Source: Halicephalobus mephisto (taxonomy: Eukaryota > Nematoda > Chromadorea > Rhabditida > Panagrolaimidae). Taken from it: a DNA stretch of 64,000 nucleotides. The translations under genes were made by a program, and so were the position numbers. The notes under the pieces are model-generated. The model was not told the DNA's origin and ran no database searches. It was given only the letters and a program-made list of their open reading frames with translations. Shown piece by piece: positions 24,207 through 34,195 of this stretch. How positions within the stretch are numbered: the first letter of the stretch is position 1; the number at the start of each line of letters is the position of its first letter. Where the stretch lies: assembly GCA_009193035.1 (NCBI GenBank), contig SWDT01000211.1, positions 62,001 to 126,000 on the forward strand, written 5' to 3'.

Positions 24207-26275
24207 ATGAGTTCAACTCAAGTTTTACGTCCAATCAAGGTAAGTTGATTTTCGTTCAATTCCGCTGTGCATTCGATGTAATAGGATTCTGGAATTCCGA
24301 TTCCTGTCTTGTGTGCAGTTCCAAACCCAGTAGCGATCGCGTTCTCTTGACTTTGCAATTTGACATTTTAATTGAATTATGTGCTTTTCGAAACCGGTAG
24401 TTTATGAATATCGCTCAAAATCAAAGCTAGATTTGTATCTTTTGATTCGCGACTGCACACCCAAATTGACCCATATTCTTTCAAGGTTCATTGCCGAATT
24501 AATTAACTCCCTTTAGGGACTTGTCGCACTCGTTACTGGAGCAGGCTCTGGATTGGGAAAGGGTACTGCTGAACGTCTAGCTAGCCAAGGAGCTAAAGTC
24601 GCTATTTTGGACTTGCCCACTTCGAAAGGAGCTGAGGTTGCTGGGCAATGTGGGAATGATTGCATTTTCACCCCTGCTGATGTAAGTTTCTCCTTTGATG
24701 AAGTTGATTAGTTTTCTCTTCATCAGGTAACTTCTGAAGAGGATGTCCAAAAGGCTCTCAAAACGGTGAAGGAGAAGTTTGGTCGTCTTGATGCCGTCGT
24801 TAACTGTGCGGGGATCGCTTATGCTTACAAGGTCTACAGTCCATCAAAGAAGCGATTGGAGTCGATCGATAAGCTCCAGAAGACACTCAATGTCAATGTT
24901 GTTGGTACAATGAATGTCATTCGTTATAGTGTTCAAATGATGCATGAATTTGAGAAGGATGAGTTCAAACAACGGGGCGTCATCGTCAATACGGCATCAG
25001 TCGCTGCTTTTGACGGTCAAGTTGGTCAGGTATGTGGATCTTTGAATGTTTGCCTGTCATTCTAATGACAGATATTCGCATCCAGGAAATGTGTCAATGT
25101 TTACTCGGTTCAGGATTCTTCCTTTTTATGCTTTTCTAAAGGAAGAACGCATGTTTGGATGTTGGTCATTCAAGTTGTAATTTTTTAATTTTCAGTCTGC
25201 CTATTCCGCTTCCAAGGGAGCCATCGTCGGCCTCACTCTGCCATTGGCTCGAGAATTTGCAGAAGATGGAATCCGTGTCTTGACCATCGCTCCTGGACTT
25301 TTTGACACCCCTATGCTTGCTTCATTACCTGAGAAGGTGAGTATCTTGTTGCAGCTTTATTTCTCTGCGGGTCATTACTAGCCATTGTGTCTCTTTTACC
25401 CTTTGATATATTAGTTTAAAGCCAGTGGACCGAATAGCGCATCTCGCCGAACTTGACTTGAGGGCGAACGGAGATGTGGTTGGCTCTTGTCCCTCTGTCG
25501 AGTTTCGGATTGATGAATGTGCAATGAGTTCTTTTCTGTTGCCTTTGGATGAGTGCCTCTTTGTAATTTTGTTCTCGATGGAAAATTTGCATTTCTCTGC
25601 TTCCCTTATGACGAATGCAATTCCCTTCGTCTTTCATCAAACCCTCTTCTGATCCTCATTAACACTGGTTTTTCTTTATTAGTTAATGGACACACTCATC
25701 AAATTATTTTTTCCAAATTAAAATTCCGGATTATACACGGGTTTTCGTTGATAAACGAAACTTGCTACTAAATCGATTGATCATATTTATACTTCCTCGT
25801 TGATGGGAAAACCTAGTTTATCCTTTATTAGTTTCTGGCGTTTAGTAGACAGCTGTTCTGTTTTTTGCTGTGATATACTTTGCTCTCATAATATGTTGAT
25901 GACTTTGCCAACATTTAGTCGTTGATGTGTGATTGTTTTTATGAAACGATCGGATTTTTTGTTTGCTCTTTGGATTCCAGTGTCAATGCTACCTTCTAAG
26001 CTTAAAGCTAGCCCTCCTAAACTGGTTCGGGGTTTCGCGCGAATTTGTTGCTGTTGAATTTAATTCTGTTGACCTTCTGACATTTTTACTCTCCGGTTTT
26101 GTTTTGTAATTGGATTTATTTTTAGGTCCGCACCTTCCTTGCTCAATTGGTTCCAAATCCAAGCCGTCTGGGTAATCCGCACGAATACGGTGCTCTTGTT
26201 GAACATATCATCCAGAACCGCTATATCAACGGTGAAGTCATCCGTCTGGACGGATCCCTTCGTATGCCACCGTAA
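24207..26275 (+). CDS. HSD17B10: 3-hydroxyacyl-CoA dehydrogenase type 2 (HSD17B10-like SDR)
   Basis: Exons 24207-24239, 24517-24681, 24727-25029, 25196-25336, 26126-26275; 263 aa. A classical short-chain dehydrogenase: NAD-binding TGAGSGLG (18-25), NCAGIA, catalytic Ser157 (NTASVAAF), Tyr170 and Lys174 (YSASK), then [10 protein letters not shown]. The ending ([15 protein letters not shown]) is that of mitochondrial HSD17B10, which acts in isoleucine and branched fatty-acid oxidation and, in animals, as a subunit of mitochondrial RNase P. The Caenorhabditis counterpart is ard-1. The fourth intron is 789 nt, unusually long here, with open frames on both strands that I regard as noncoding. The next gene starts only 146 bp downstream on the same strand. 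Confidence 0.95.
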
Positions 26276-26421
26276 TTTCAGATCACTGCGAGATTTTAGA
26301 TGGTGCTGAATGTTTTGAATAAATTTAGGGAATTATAGACTGGAGCAATTTCGTGCGTTTATATCGCATTGTTATTTTTGACATTTGATTGAACTTTTAT
26401 CCGTTTTCAAGTGGTGAGAAT
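26276..26421 (+). promoter_or_regulatory. Short intercistronic region, possible operon spacer
   Basis: 146 bp with AATAAA at 26318-26323 and a T-rich stretch leading to CCGTTTTCAAG (acceptor at 26410-26411), about 90 nt apart. This poly(A)-to-acceptor distance is like that of SL2-type operons in rhabditid nematodes. Confidence 0.5.
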
Positions 26422-28569
26422 ATGGCAGGAGATCGCGAGGAGGTGAATGTCACTCCACGGAAGGGGTACGAGCGGTACATTATGACAGGCGACTCAATTG
26501 TGAACGTGGATAACAGTATCTCTCCTTCATATTTGAACGTTTGTTTTTAATTTTCTAAATGCGTAATATTTGATGTATTTGCGTTTTAGCACTACCGGAA
26601 TCAATTACCGCCACTTCTAGTTCACGCCGGCACATCTCATGAACAACTGGTTAATGGGACGGAACATGGCTATAAATCTGTAGTGAGTGTTGATGTCGGA
26701 CCTAAAACTAATGACGTAAATGGAAATTCTAATCATGATGCTGATGAGAATGCTATTCCGAAGTTTATTCATCCGAATACTTTTGATGAGAAACGTGGAA
26801 TTATCAGCATGAATAATTCCGAAGCTGCTCTAACTCCTCATGACGGATCTGGTAACAATGTATTTGCTCATGAAGAAGATGAAAGGCCTATTATTCACCA
26901 GGGTTCATACGATGTCACCCCGAGAAGTCATTTATCTTGTTCTGCTCTCGCTGGCACTACTCCAAATCCTACCTCAAGTCAAAGCACTTTAAAGACTCTT
27001 AAGAGAGAAAGTCCTAAATTTATTGCCCAGAAGATGTACAATCATCATGGTAGCTATACTGATGCTGATGTCGCTAAGATTTTGATTCAAACCGATGAAT
27101 ATTCCAAAGAAGTTGCAAAACACCTCATTGACTACTTTAACTTTAATGGGAAGAGAATTGATCATGCTCTTCGCCTTTTCTTTCACCATGTGTGCTTGAC
27201 CGGCGAAACGAGCGACCGTTCTAAGCTCTTGGAGATTTTTTCTATCCGTTATTTCGAATGCAATCCAACAATGTTCAATGATGTTGGTATGTTGATTTTT
27301 AAGAGTATTCGGGTCCTAAATGGTTGTTTTTAGATCAAGTCCATTATCTCACCTGTGCATTGATTCTCTTAAATACTGATATCCACGGCGGTGTGAACTC
27401 GGGTCGGAAGATGACCACTCGTGAGTTCATCGAGAATGTTGAACAAACTGCCTATAAATATGATCGTGCTTTACTTCGTCTCCTGTACGACGCTGTTAAG
27501 AAAGAAGCTTTCATTGAGAAACAGTACGTTTTGTTTTTCGTTATAAAAATTAATCTCCCTTAAAATTTCAGCCGTACTTCTCCAGAGGGAGATAAAGTAA
27601 TTGACAAATCTACCACTCGAAGTCGCTCTAAGACGCGTAAGATCAGCAAACAACCATATCTTGGTGAAGAGGAAATTGATTACAAATACGGATGGATCAC
27701 AAGGAAATGCCTCTATGATGAAGGAGGGAACCGAACTCCTCGTGGTCGACGTGGCTGGACCATGTTTCATGCTACCATCCGCGGACATGTCTTATATCTT
27801 CATAAAAAAGAAGGGGATTTCAACCGTGGAGCATTTCGTGCCTTCAATAACTCCTTGGGGTTATGCCATGCCTTCGCTACTATTGCTCGTGAGTATAACA
27901 GGCGTTCGCATGTCTTCCGATTACGGACCTCTCGGGATGGTGAATACCTGTTTGAAGCTGGTAATCGTGACGAGATGGAGAGCTGGATAGACGCCATAAA
28001 CTACGTCGCTGCTTCATTTTCTTCCCCAACATTGCCGATGCCTGCTGGTATCAATAATAGTTGGATGTACTACCGCCCTCTGTTACCTACAGCGCCATCC
28101 AACTTGAAAACGGTAATGTTGATATTAGATATTGTGGTAATTGGATTCTTTTCAGACCGATTTGTTAGAAGAACATTCTAAGAAGATTGTAGAGATGGAT
28201 AGATGTCTGAGTGAACTTGAATCCAGTGCTCCTGATCGTCACGCGAGAAAGAAAGAAATAACCCAGTATTTCAAAGCCCAACGTGTTCTCATGGATGAAC
28301 GTCATCGCTATGCGGTTTACGTTCAGAATCTGAAAACGAAACTGACTAGAGCCCAAGAAACAGTTAGCAAGTACCGTGCTTCATGTACTGAGCAATTCCC
28401 TATCGATAAGCTCTTCATATCCAAGATTACCCTCAATGGAACGCCCCGTAGCGGTATAATAACCCCAACTCAATCTAAAGAAAAAGAACCAATTCCTGCC
28501 CTCATGGAGGCTTTAGCCATTGCGAACGGGCAGTTGCCATCCAAGCTTGCTGAAGATTCTAATTATTAA
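26422..28569 (+). CDS. EFA6/PSD-type Arf6 guanine nucleotide exchange factor
   Basis: Exons 26422-26538, 26590-27286, 27334-27523, 27572-28112, 28156-28569; 652 aa. Architecture is Sec7 - PH - C-terminal helical region. The Sec7 core (about 175-345) has the catalytic Glu in CLTGETSDRSKLLEIFS and the ALILLNTDIHGG motif. The PH domain (about 370-515) has GWITRKC, GRRGWTMFHA and VFRLRTSRDGEYLFEA. The C-terminal part has a charged coiled-coil-like segment. This order is that of EFA6/PSD exchange factors, which load Arf6 with GTP at the plasma membrane. The ~170-residue N-terminus is disordered apart from a Tyr-rich start (GYERYIMTGDSIVN), which may be the microtubule-regulating region described for worm and fly EFA6; that link is inference. 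Confidence 0.9.
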
Positions 28570-28785
28570 GCTAATCTTTCTACTTAGTGCCAATAACAAC
28601 CCCGTGTGGCATTTTACCTATCAAAGATTTTGGGTAATGAATACGAGTTTCTCTGCAATGAAATAAAACGTTTTTATTGGTCATAGACCATCTTCGAACA
28701 TCAATTTGACCCTGTAGATTTAAATAAGAAAATAATCATTCAGTTCTAACAACCGGATGGTTTTCTAAGCTAATCAGTCCATATC

Positions 28786-29968
28786 CTATTGGCGAGATTG
28801 CTCGGTTTGTTCTCCAGTGGTTTCGGCGTGACATTCTAAGGCAATTGTCGGCATTGTGATCTCAAAGGTTGAGCCATCATCTCTTTCCATCGTGAATCGC
28901 CCCCTAAAATCCCGACTTATCACTTTCCCAAGAAGATCACAAACCACATATGTCCGCCTTTGGGTTGAAGTAAATCGACTGTGCTACTAAATTGGAAAGC
29001 AGGGTTCTGAGCTGTGAGTCGTGGGTTCTGAAACAGCGGATATATGGAATCAAGTAAATGGAAACAACCCCTCCATCAACACCAGGACCTCCGACTTGAT
29101 GTAAGTTATTCAAACTGAAAATTTTGATCAGTCGTTCTCGAACAACTACGGGCCTTTTGTCCAAGGACTCTAGACGAACAACATATCGCCAGAAGTACTT
29201 CTGGGTCCCGTTAGCAAAAGTAGGTCCGAGGAAATACGGCACAACGGTGACTTGGATATTCTCAGTAATTTCCTTGTAAACAGCTTGAGGAGCCAACCAT
29301 GATCGTTGATTAGCAAGAGTAAAATGGGGATGTAAGTCACGTCGAATATTATAACTCACATCGCTTTCATCTTTGGAGTCCTCATTTCGTTCAAAGAGGC
29401 GAGGAAATAGATCATGTTTGATAGGATCCTTCTCAGTGGAATTGAAGGGTATAATTTCATTGTGTGGAACACAATCCATTCCATTGATCACACTGAGGAC
29501 TTTCTCTTCACGATTAACACTTGACTCCACAAAGTAAGAGGTAATGTCAGGCCGGAAGTTCATGTAGTCCCAATCGGCTCGATTTACTAAGACTTGATAA
29601 TACGGAACAACCTCGGATGTCCCAATGGCTTCATTTCTGAAAACAACTCACAGTAAGATTAAATAAATGACAATACTTACGGTTTTGGTTTACCCTGTAC
29701 TTTGACATTGAAGGAACAGACAATAACCCCGCGATAGGCAAAAACTCTATGAAGAAAAAGCTGTCCAGGTTCGTAAAGACCCTCTTTCTTGACATTGCAG
29801 ATCCGACCCACTTTCACAAATTCTGACGGAGAAGCCGAGCTCCCACGGAACCTAAACCAACGATTTAAATTCGAACAGATCGGGAATGTACCTGACACAG
29901 TGAACGTTGGAAGAACAGAAGGATCGACGAGCAAGATGAGTTATCGAAAAACGACCCAGGCAAATCAT
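28786..29968 (-). CDS. POLDIP2: POLDIP2 homologue (YccV-like plus ApaG domains)
   Basis: Exons 29968-29892, 29851-29681, 29636-29069, 29027-28945, 28903-28786; 338 aa. The start follows TTGTTTTCAG by one base. The first ~25 residues (MICLGRFSITHLARRS) form a basic amphipathic mitochondrial presequence. The first domain has GLYEPGQLFLHRVFAYRG, diagnostic of POLDIP2; the ApaG/DUF525 domain has VTVVPYFLGPTF, WRYVVRLESLD, VRERLIKIFSL and GHMWGRFTMERDDGS. Mammalian POLDIP2 binds DNA polymerase delta p50 and PCNA and is also mitochondrial, regulating the Clp protease and metabolism. It is downstream of COQ5 by 150 bp, consistent with a co-transcribed mitochondrial set. Confidence 0.93.
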
Positions 29969-30118
29969 TCTGAAAACAAACGCGATATATTAGATGGCAA
30001 ATACAAAATAATGACGAGTACAGAAACTCATTAACTCCAAATCAATATAAAAATCATTTCTATGACGATATTATATTCTAATCAACAATTAACGAGCCTA
30101 CAGATCTAATCCTCAGAA
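29969..30118 (-). promoter_or_regulatory. COQ5-POLDIP2 intercistronic spacer
   Basis: 150 bp with no room for a separate gene. It ends in GTTTGTTTTCAG directly before the POLDIP2 ATG, a strong trans-splice acceptor, as expected inside an operon. No perfect AATAAA is visible. Confidence 0.5.
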
Positions 30119-31067
30119 TTATTTCTTCATACCAGTATGAATGGCGCAGATACCGAGAGAGAGATTCTCATAACACACATCGGTGAATCCGGCCGTTTTA
30201 ATCATTTCAGCGAAGGATTGTTGATCAGGGAACATGCGAATACTCTCGACTAAATATTTGTAGCTATTGTAATCGGAAGCCAGAAGTTGACCCATGACAG
30301 GGATCACTTGGAAACTGTATAGGTCATATATCGGCTTCAATGTCCTATTGATTTGACTGAATTCTAAGCAAGTAAATCTTCCAGTTGGTTTCAAGACACG
30401 AAACGCCTCGGAAAGAACCTGAACAATCAAGTTATTACGATAAAGAGAACCACAACTGACCTTATCAACATTAGTACAATTCCGAATACCGAAGGCAATT
30501 GTATAGAGATCAAATGTGTTGTCTTCAAAGGGGAGTTGTTCTGCATTACCACAGACCCAGGACAACTTGGATAGCAACAACGAAGAATCGCTCTGAGCAC
30601 GATCCTGACCAACATCAAGCATGTTCTGAAACGACTTCATATATGAAAGGTCACGAATTTAACGAAATACTTGATTGATATCGAAGACAGTAATATCCCC
30701 AACGCTTTTGGGATCCCGCTGCATTGTCCTTAGCATTCGGAAAGCAATATCACCTGTACCACCAGCAACATCAATGACTTTGGAGTGTGCTTGGGGATTG
30801 ATTCGCTTGACGTAGTAATCTTTCCACAGTCGATGGATTCCCATGCTCATAGCGTCATTCATCAAGTCATATTTGTCCGCAACATTCGCAAAAACGGTAT
30901 GTACTGAAAAAATCTAACTTTCATCAACGACGAATACCAAACAACTAACCGCGTTTTTCTTTCTCTTCTTTTGAGACTTGTTCATATCCAAAATGAGTTG
31001 TACTCCATCTAACAGAGGATCTGGATATCCATGGAACTTTGGAAAACAAAAAATGGCGACTAATCAT
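30119..31067 (-). CDS. coq-5: 2-methoxy-6-polyprenyl-1,4-benzoquinol methylase (COQ5)
   Basis: Exons 31067-30950, 30903-30671, 30625-30461, 30418-30119; 271 aa. C-methyltransferase of ubiquinone biosynthesis on the mitochondrial inner membrane, using S-adenosylmethionine. UbiE/COQ5 signatures: KYDLMNDAMSMGIHRLWKD, motif I VIDVAGGTGDIAF, WVCGNAEQLPF, TIAFGIRNC, RVLKPTGRFTCLEFS and the GICAIHTGMKK end. The start chosen (MISRHFLFSKVPWISRSS) gives a normal mitochondrial presequence; the frame is open further upstream to an ATG at 31163, which would add 32 residues. Introns are 44-47 nt. It lies between an unassigned gene (173 bp upstream) and POLDIP2 (150 bp downstream). Confidence 0.95.
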
Positions 31068-31240
31068 GAATACAACCGGTTGGAGAAGTAATCTAACAAG
31101 TTTTTTGCAAAACAAAATCTCAACACCAAAAGCTATTGGCGTTCGTCCAACACGCCAAACCATGTCAGTTTTTCACATCTAACTGATGAAATCAACAACT
31201 TCATGATCCATTTCATTTTGTAATCAGTAAAACGAAAAAC
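31068..31240 (-). promoter_or_regulatory. Intercistronic spacer upstream of COQ5
   Basis: 173 bp separate the stop of the upstream minus-strand gene from the chosen COQ5 start. It includes CAAAAAACTTGTTAG (acceptor-like) about 25 nt before the ATG. Consistent with an operon, but no clear AATAAA is visible. Confidence 0.4.
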
Positions 31241-33959
31241 TCAACGGTGAGAAACATTATTACCCGTTTGATCTACAACCCTTCCTTGGTTTTCCACCAC
31301 TTGAGATTGAGGAGCCGAAGAGATCGTGGAATTCTGTGCAGATGGAGGACGTGGACGATATGACTGCATTCTAGGAACGATTTGATAGGTTACTGGATGT
31401 ACTGGAGATTGTACATAAGTCACGGCACCTGGTTGTCTTGGAACTGTCGTTATCGTAGGAGTCACTGTGTATATAGAACGATTAGTGAAGCGGATTTTCT
31501 GCACCGGTCGGGATCCAACGATAGTAGTTCCAGTGTTTTGCAGAGGTACAACTCTCGTATGTGGAGATGCGGCATAATAGAAGCTACGTTGCACCGGGAC
31601 AGCCCCACCACTAGAAGACGCTATTTCCACTTGTCGTCGACGTGCCGGAGGAGGATGTGGATCTAAAGAACACCTGGTTGCAGTGACAAGTTAAAGTAAT
31701 TACCTGTATCTCCATAATAGGAATCGTTAAGATTGGGCATCTGTGTGTCTACTTGAACTGGCTTCACTGGTTCAATCTTCCTCTTCAATGGGACTTTCCT
31801 AACCTGCTTTTGAATACTCGGTTTTGACATAACCTTCGCCGGCAAAGCAGGAACCTGAGGGTTGCAATCCAAATCCAGTTTCTTCACAGATTTCTTCAAC
31901 GTGGACTTCTGTTTGTATCTAGCAAAGATAGAGGAATATAAAACATCAGCAACATCGCATCCAGTAGGCTGTAATATTTCGTACTGTTTTAGCCCGATAT
32001 TGAGACATAGCTTCCCAATGTCTTTAGTGGTAAAAGAATTCACTGGTTTTTCAAGAGTATCAGCATTGACGACTTGCAAATGGGACCGAAGAAGCTTTTC
32101 ATCGATTTTGGCCTTTGGAATCTGTGAATCATGCCCTTCTTGAGAACTCGACGTGTCTTGTATCTTCTTATTTTGAAATCCAGCAGTGATAAGCTTCTCT
32201 CCTGATTCAGGGTGATCTCTGACATGTTCACGAGCTTTGAATTGACGTGATTTCACTTCGTTCAAGTATCCGAAATCATCCTCAGTGATTTGAGGCAATT
32301 TATCCCTCCGCATGAATTTGATAGCATCACCATAAGCTCTGATGTGAAGGTCTGTAGACACTTGTTCTCCTGATGTCCGTGAAATCTTAGATGGCCATTC
32401 GGATCCAAATGAAAATTTCATCTTTCCCGGCAACGGCACTAAGCGTACATCACGACCAGTAGAGAAGTAGTAACAATTAGGAGCCACATAGAAGTAACTT
32501 GATGCATCAGTCAGAGTAGGGTTGATGTCCACGGCGGTATATCTATCCGTGTCCAACTTGATGTAATAACGAGGCTTCACTAGGTTAAAACCAACCATAA
32601 TGGAATGCAGACAAAGATTAACCAAAAATAAATCTGTATTTCTCCAGAAGATTAGAACTGCAGCGCTATATGGCTTCAGCGGATCTAAAAAAACTTATAG
32701 GTGAAAAAGAGAAGAAAGAAACATACAGAATATATTGTACTTCTTGATCAGGGGAATCAGTTCAACACTCTCGGAGAAACTTAGTAGACTTCGCTTCATT
32801 TTCAACGGCAGTATTTTACCGGAATCCTCGAAGATAATAGAACACACTGCATCCGTTAGCGAGAGCTCCAAAAGTGGATTCTTTTGAAAGGTCTTCATGA
32901 ACGACGTCTCGCCCGGTATGGCATTATAGAGATATCGATGGTTTCGCAGGAAATCGCTATCGGCTTTTTTCTCCACATCGTCCAAAACATATTCCTGCAA
33001 CAGTCATGATATAAATGTTACAAAAACGCTCTGAAAGTTTACCAATTTCCTTTGAAGATTCAACCTTTCAAAAGCTTGATCTATCAGCAGGTGTTCATGT
33101 TTGAATTCTCTCCAAAACCACAGAATTGTCTTCGTATCTATTGGAAGACGGAGACTTTTTTGCAATTTACTTATTTCTTTGGTAGTTGGGACATGAGCTG
33201 ACGATAAGCTTTTGATCATCAGCAAATCATCCTCGTCGACGGGAACCTTCCTTAGATAGTGTAAATACTGACTCCTAGGAAGCATGTACAGTTTCTCGTC
33301 AAATGCAAATTTCTCTGCATTCTGTAACATTGCATAGCGGTCTTCTATGTCCGATTCACTACGATCAATAGCGCGACCAGCAATCTTCGGGTCTTTGTAC
33401 TGAAATGAAAAACGCTTCATATATGAATTCGAGTGAATACATACAAAACTACCACACATCATGATAATAAAGTCCTCTTCGAACGTCCATGCATTGCCAT
33501 CGACCCCGTTAGACAGCTCTGGAGAAGGTTGACTCTCCTCAGCTCCATTAGGTTCGGCTAATGGATTCTGCAGCCGGTAGGCTTCATACACCGGCTTTCC
33601 CATTTCCAAAAAGGAACTAATAAGATATTCTCAGGGAATAAAAACTTACCATCTGCAAATCGAACCCGTTTTGAAGCGATTCCAACATCCTCAAAGTGAT
33701 CAGGATCTTCAAGGTTTGGCTGTCCCTGAACAGAGTTATTCTTCACTTTTTTGAGGAAACTGGTACTCGCTTCTGGAGGTAAATCATGTGTAGTGAGGTA
33801 ATCCAAATGCGGAATATCGACGTTCGGGTAATTAAATCCAGCAGACTTGGAATTCGATTCTTCCAGAAAATCACTGAATTCGTCGAACCCTCCATCGTCG
33901 AAGAATATTCCGTTTCCATTCTCCACCACATACGAATAATCGTCTTCCCTGTTGATCAT
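31241..33959 (-). CDS. Unassigned nuclear-type protein with SANT-like segment
   Basis: Exons 33959-33650, about 33616 (or 33629)-33445, 33399-33043, 32994-32727, 32684-31704, 31662-31241; about 840 aa. The ATG follows TTTCAG by four bases. Visible features: acidic N-terminus; KRVRFADG near residue 97, a textbook RVxF docking motif for protein phosphatase 1; a SANT/Myb-like start WTFEEDFIIMMCG with two helical stretches and WFWREFKHEHLL; a conserved-looking middle (RYYIKLDTDRYTAVDINPTL); Lys-rich regions; and a disordered Pro/Gln/Arg tail (ARRRQVEIASSSGG). I do not recognise the family; a chromatin or transcription role is inference. The first junction is odd: the good donor at 33649 does not join in frame to the TTATTAG acceptor, and the in-frame acceptor would give a 20-nt intron. 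Confidence 0.7.
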
Positions 33960-34195
33960 TTATCTGAAACCATTAATAAAAATAGAGAAAATACGTAGAA
34001 ATTATGAAGATAAAAAAGCTCGCGCCAAAGTTTGATGAAAAGTCAGCGACGTTGGCGTAGGAACCACGACACCAATCATTCGGCCTCCAAAATCGGATGT
34101 TTTCAATTTACATCTTCCTTTAACCGTCTAAACTCTGCTCACTCCTCATACTTGCAATCTCGTTCTTTGATGATAACAATTGTGCATAGGAAGTG
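33960..34195. promoter_or_regulatory. Divergent promoter region upstream of DEPDC5
   Basis: A 236-bp gap between divergent genes, so both promoters must lie here. It contains a GCGCC/GGCGT-rich centre (34020-34060), in contrast to AT-rich surroundings. Confidence 0.5.

Noticed and set aside
25337..26125. Open frames on both strands in the long HSD17B10 intron
   Set aside because: Frames are short, mutually overlapping and not joined by in-frame splice sites; the intron boundaries fit the dehydrogenase exactly.
31068..31163. Longer COQ5 start at the ATG ending at 31161
   Set aside because: The frame is open, but the downstream Met gives a typical mitochondrial presequence and leaves room for an acceptor; the longer N-terminus has no family support.
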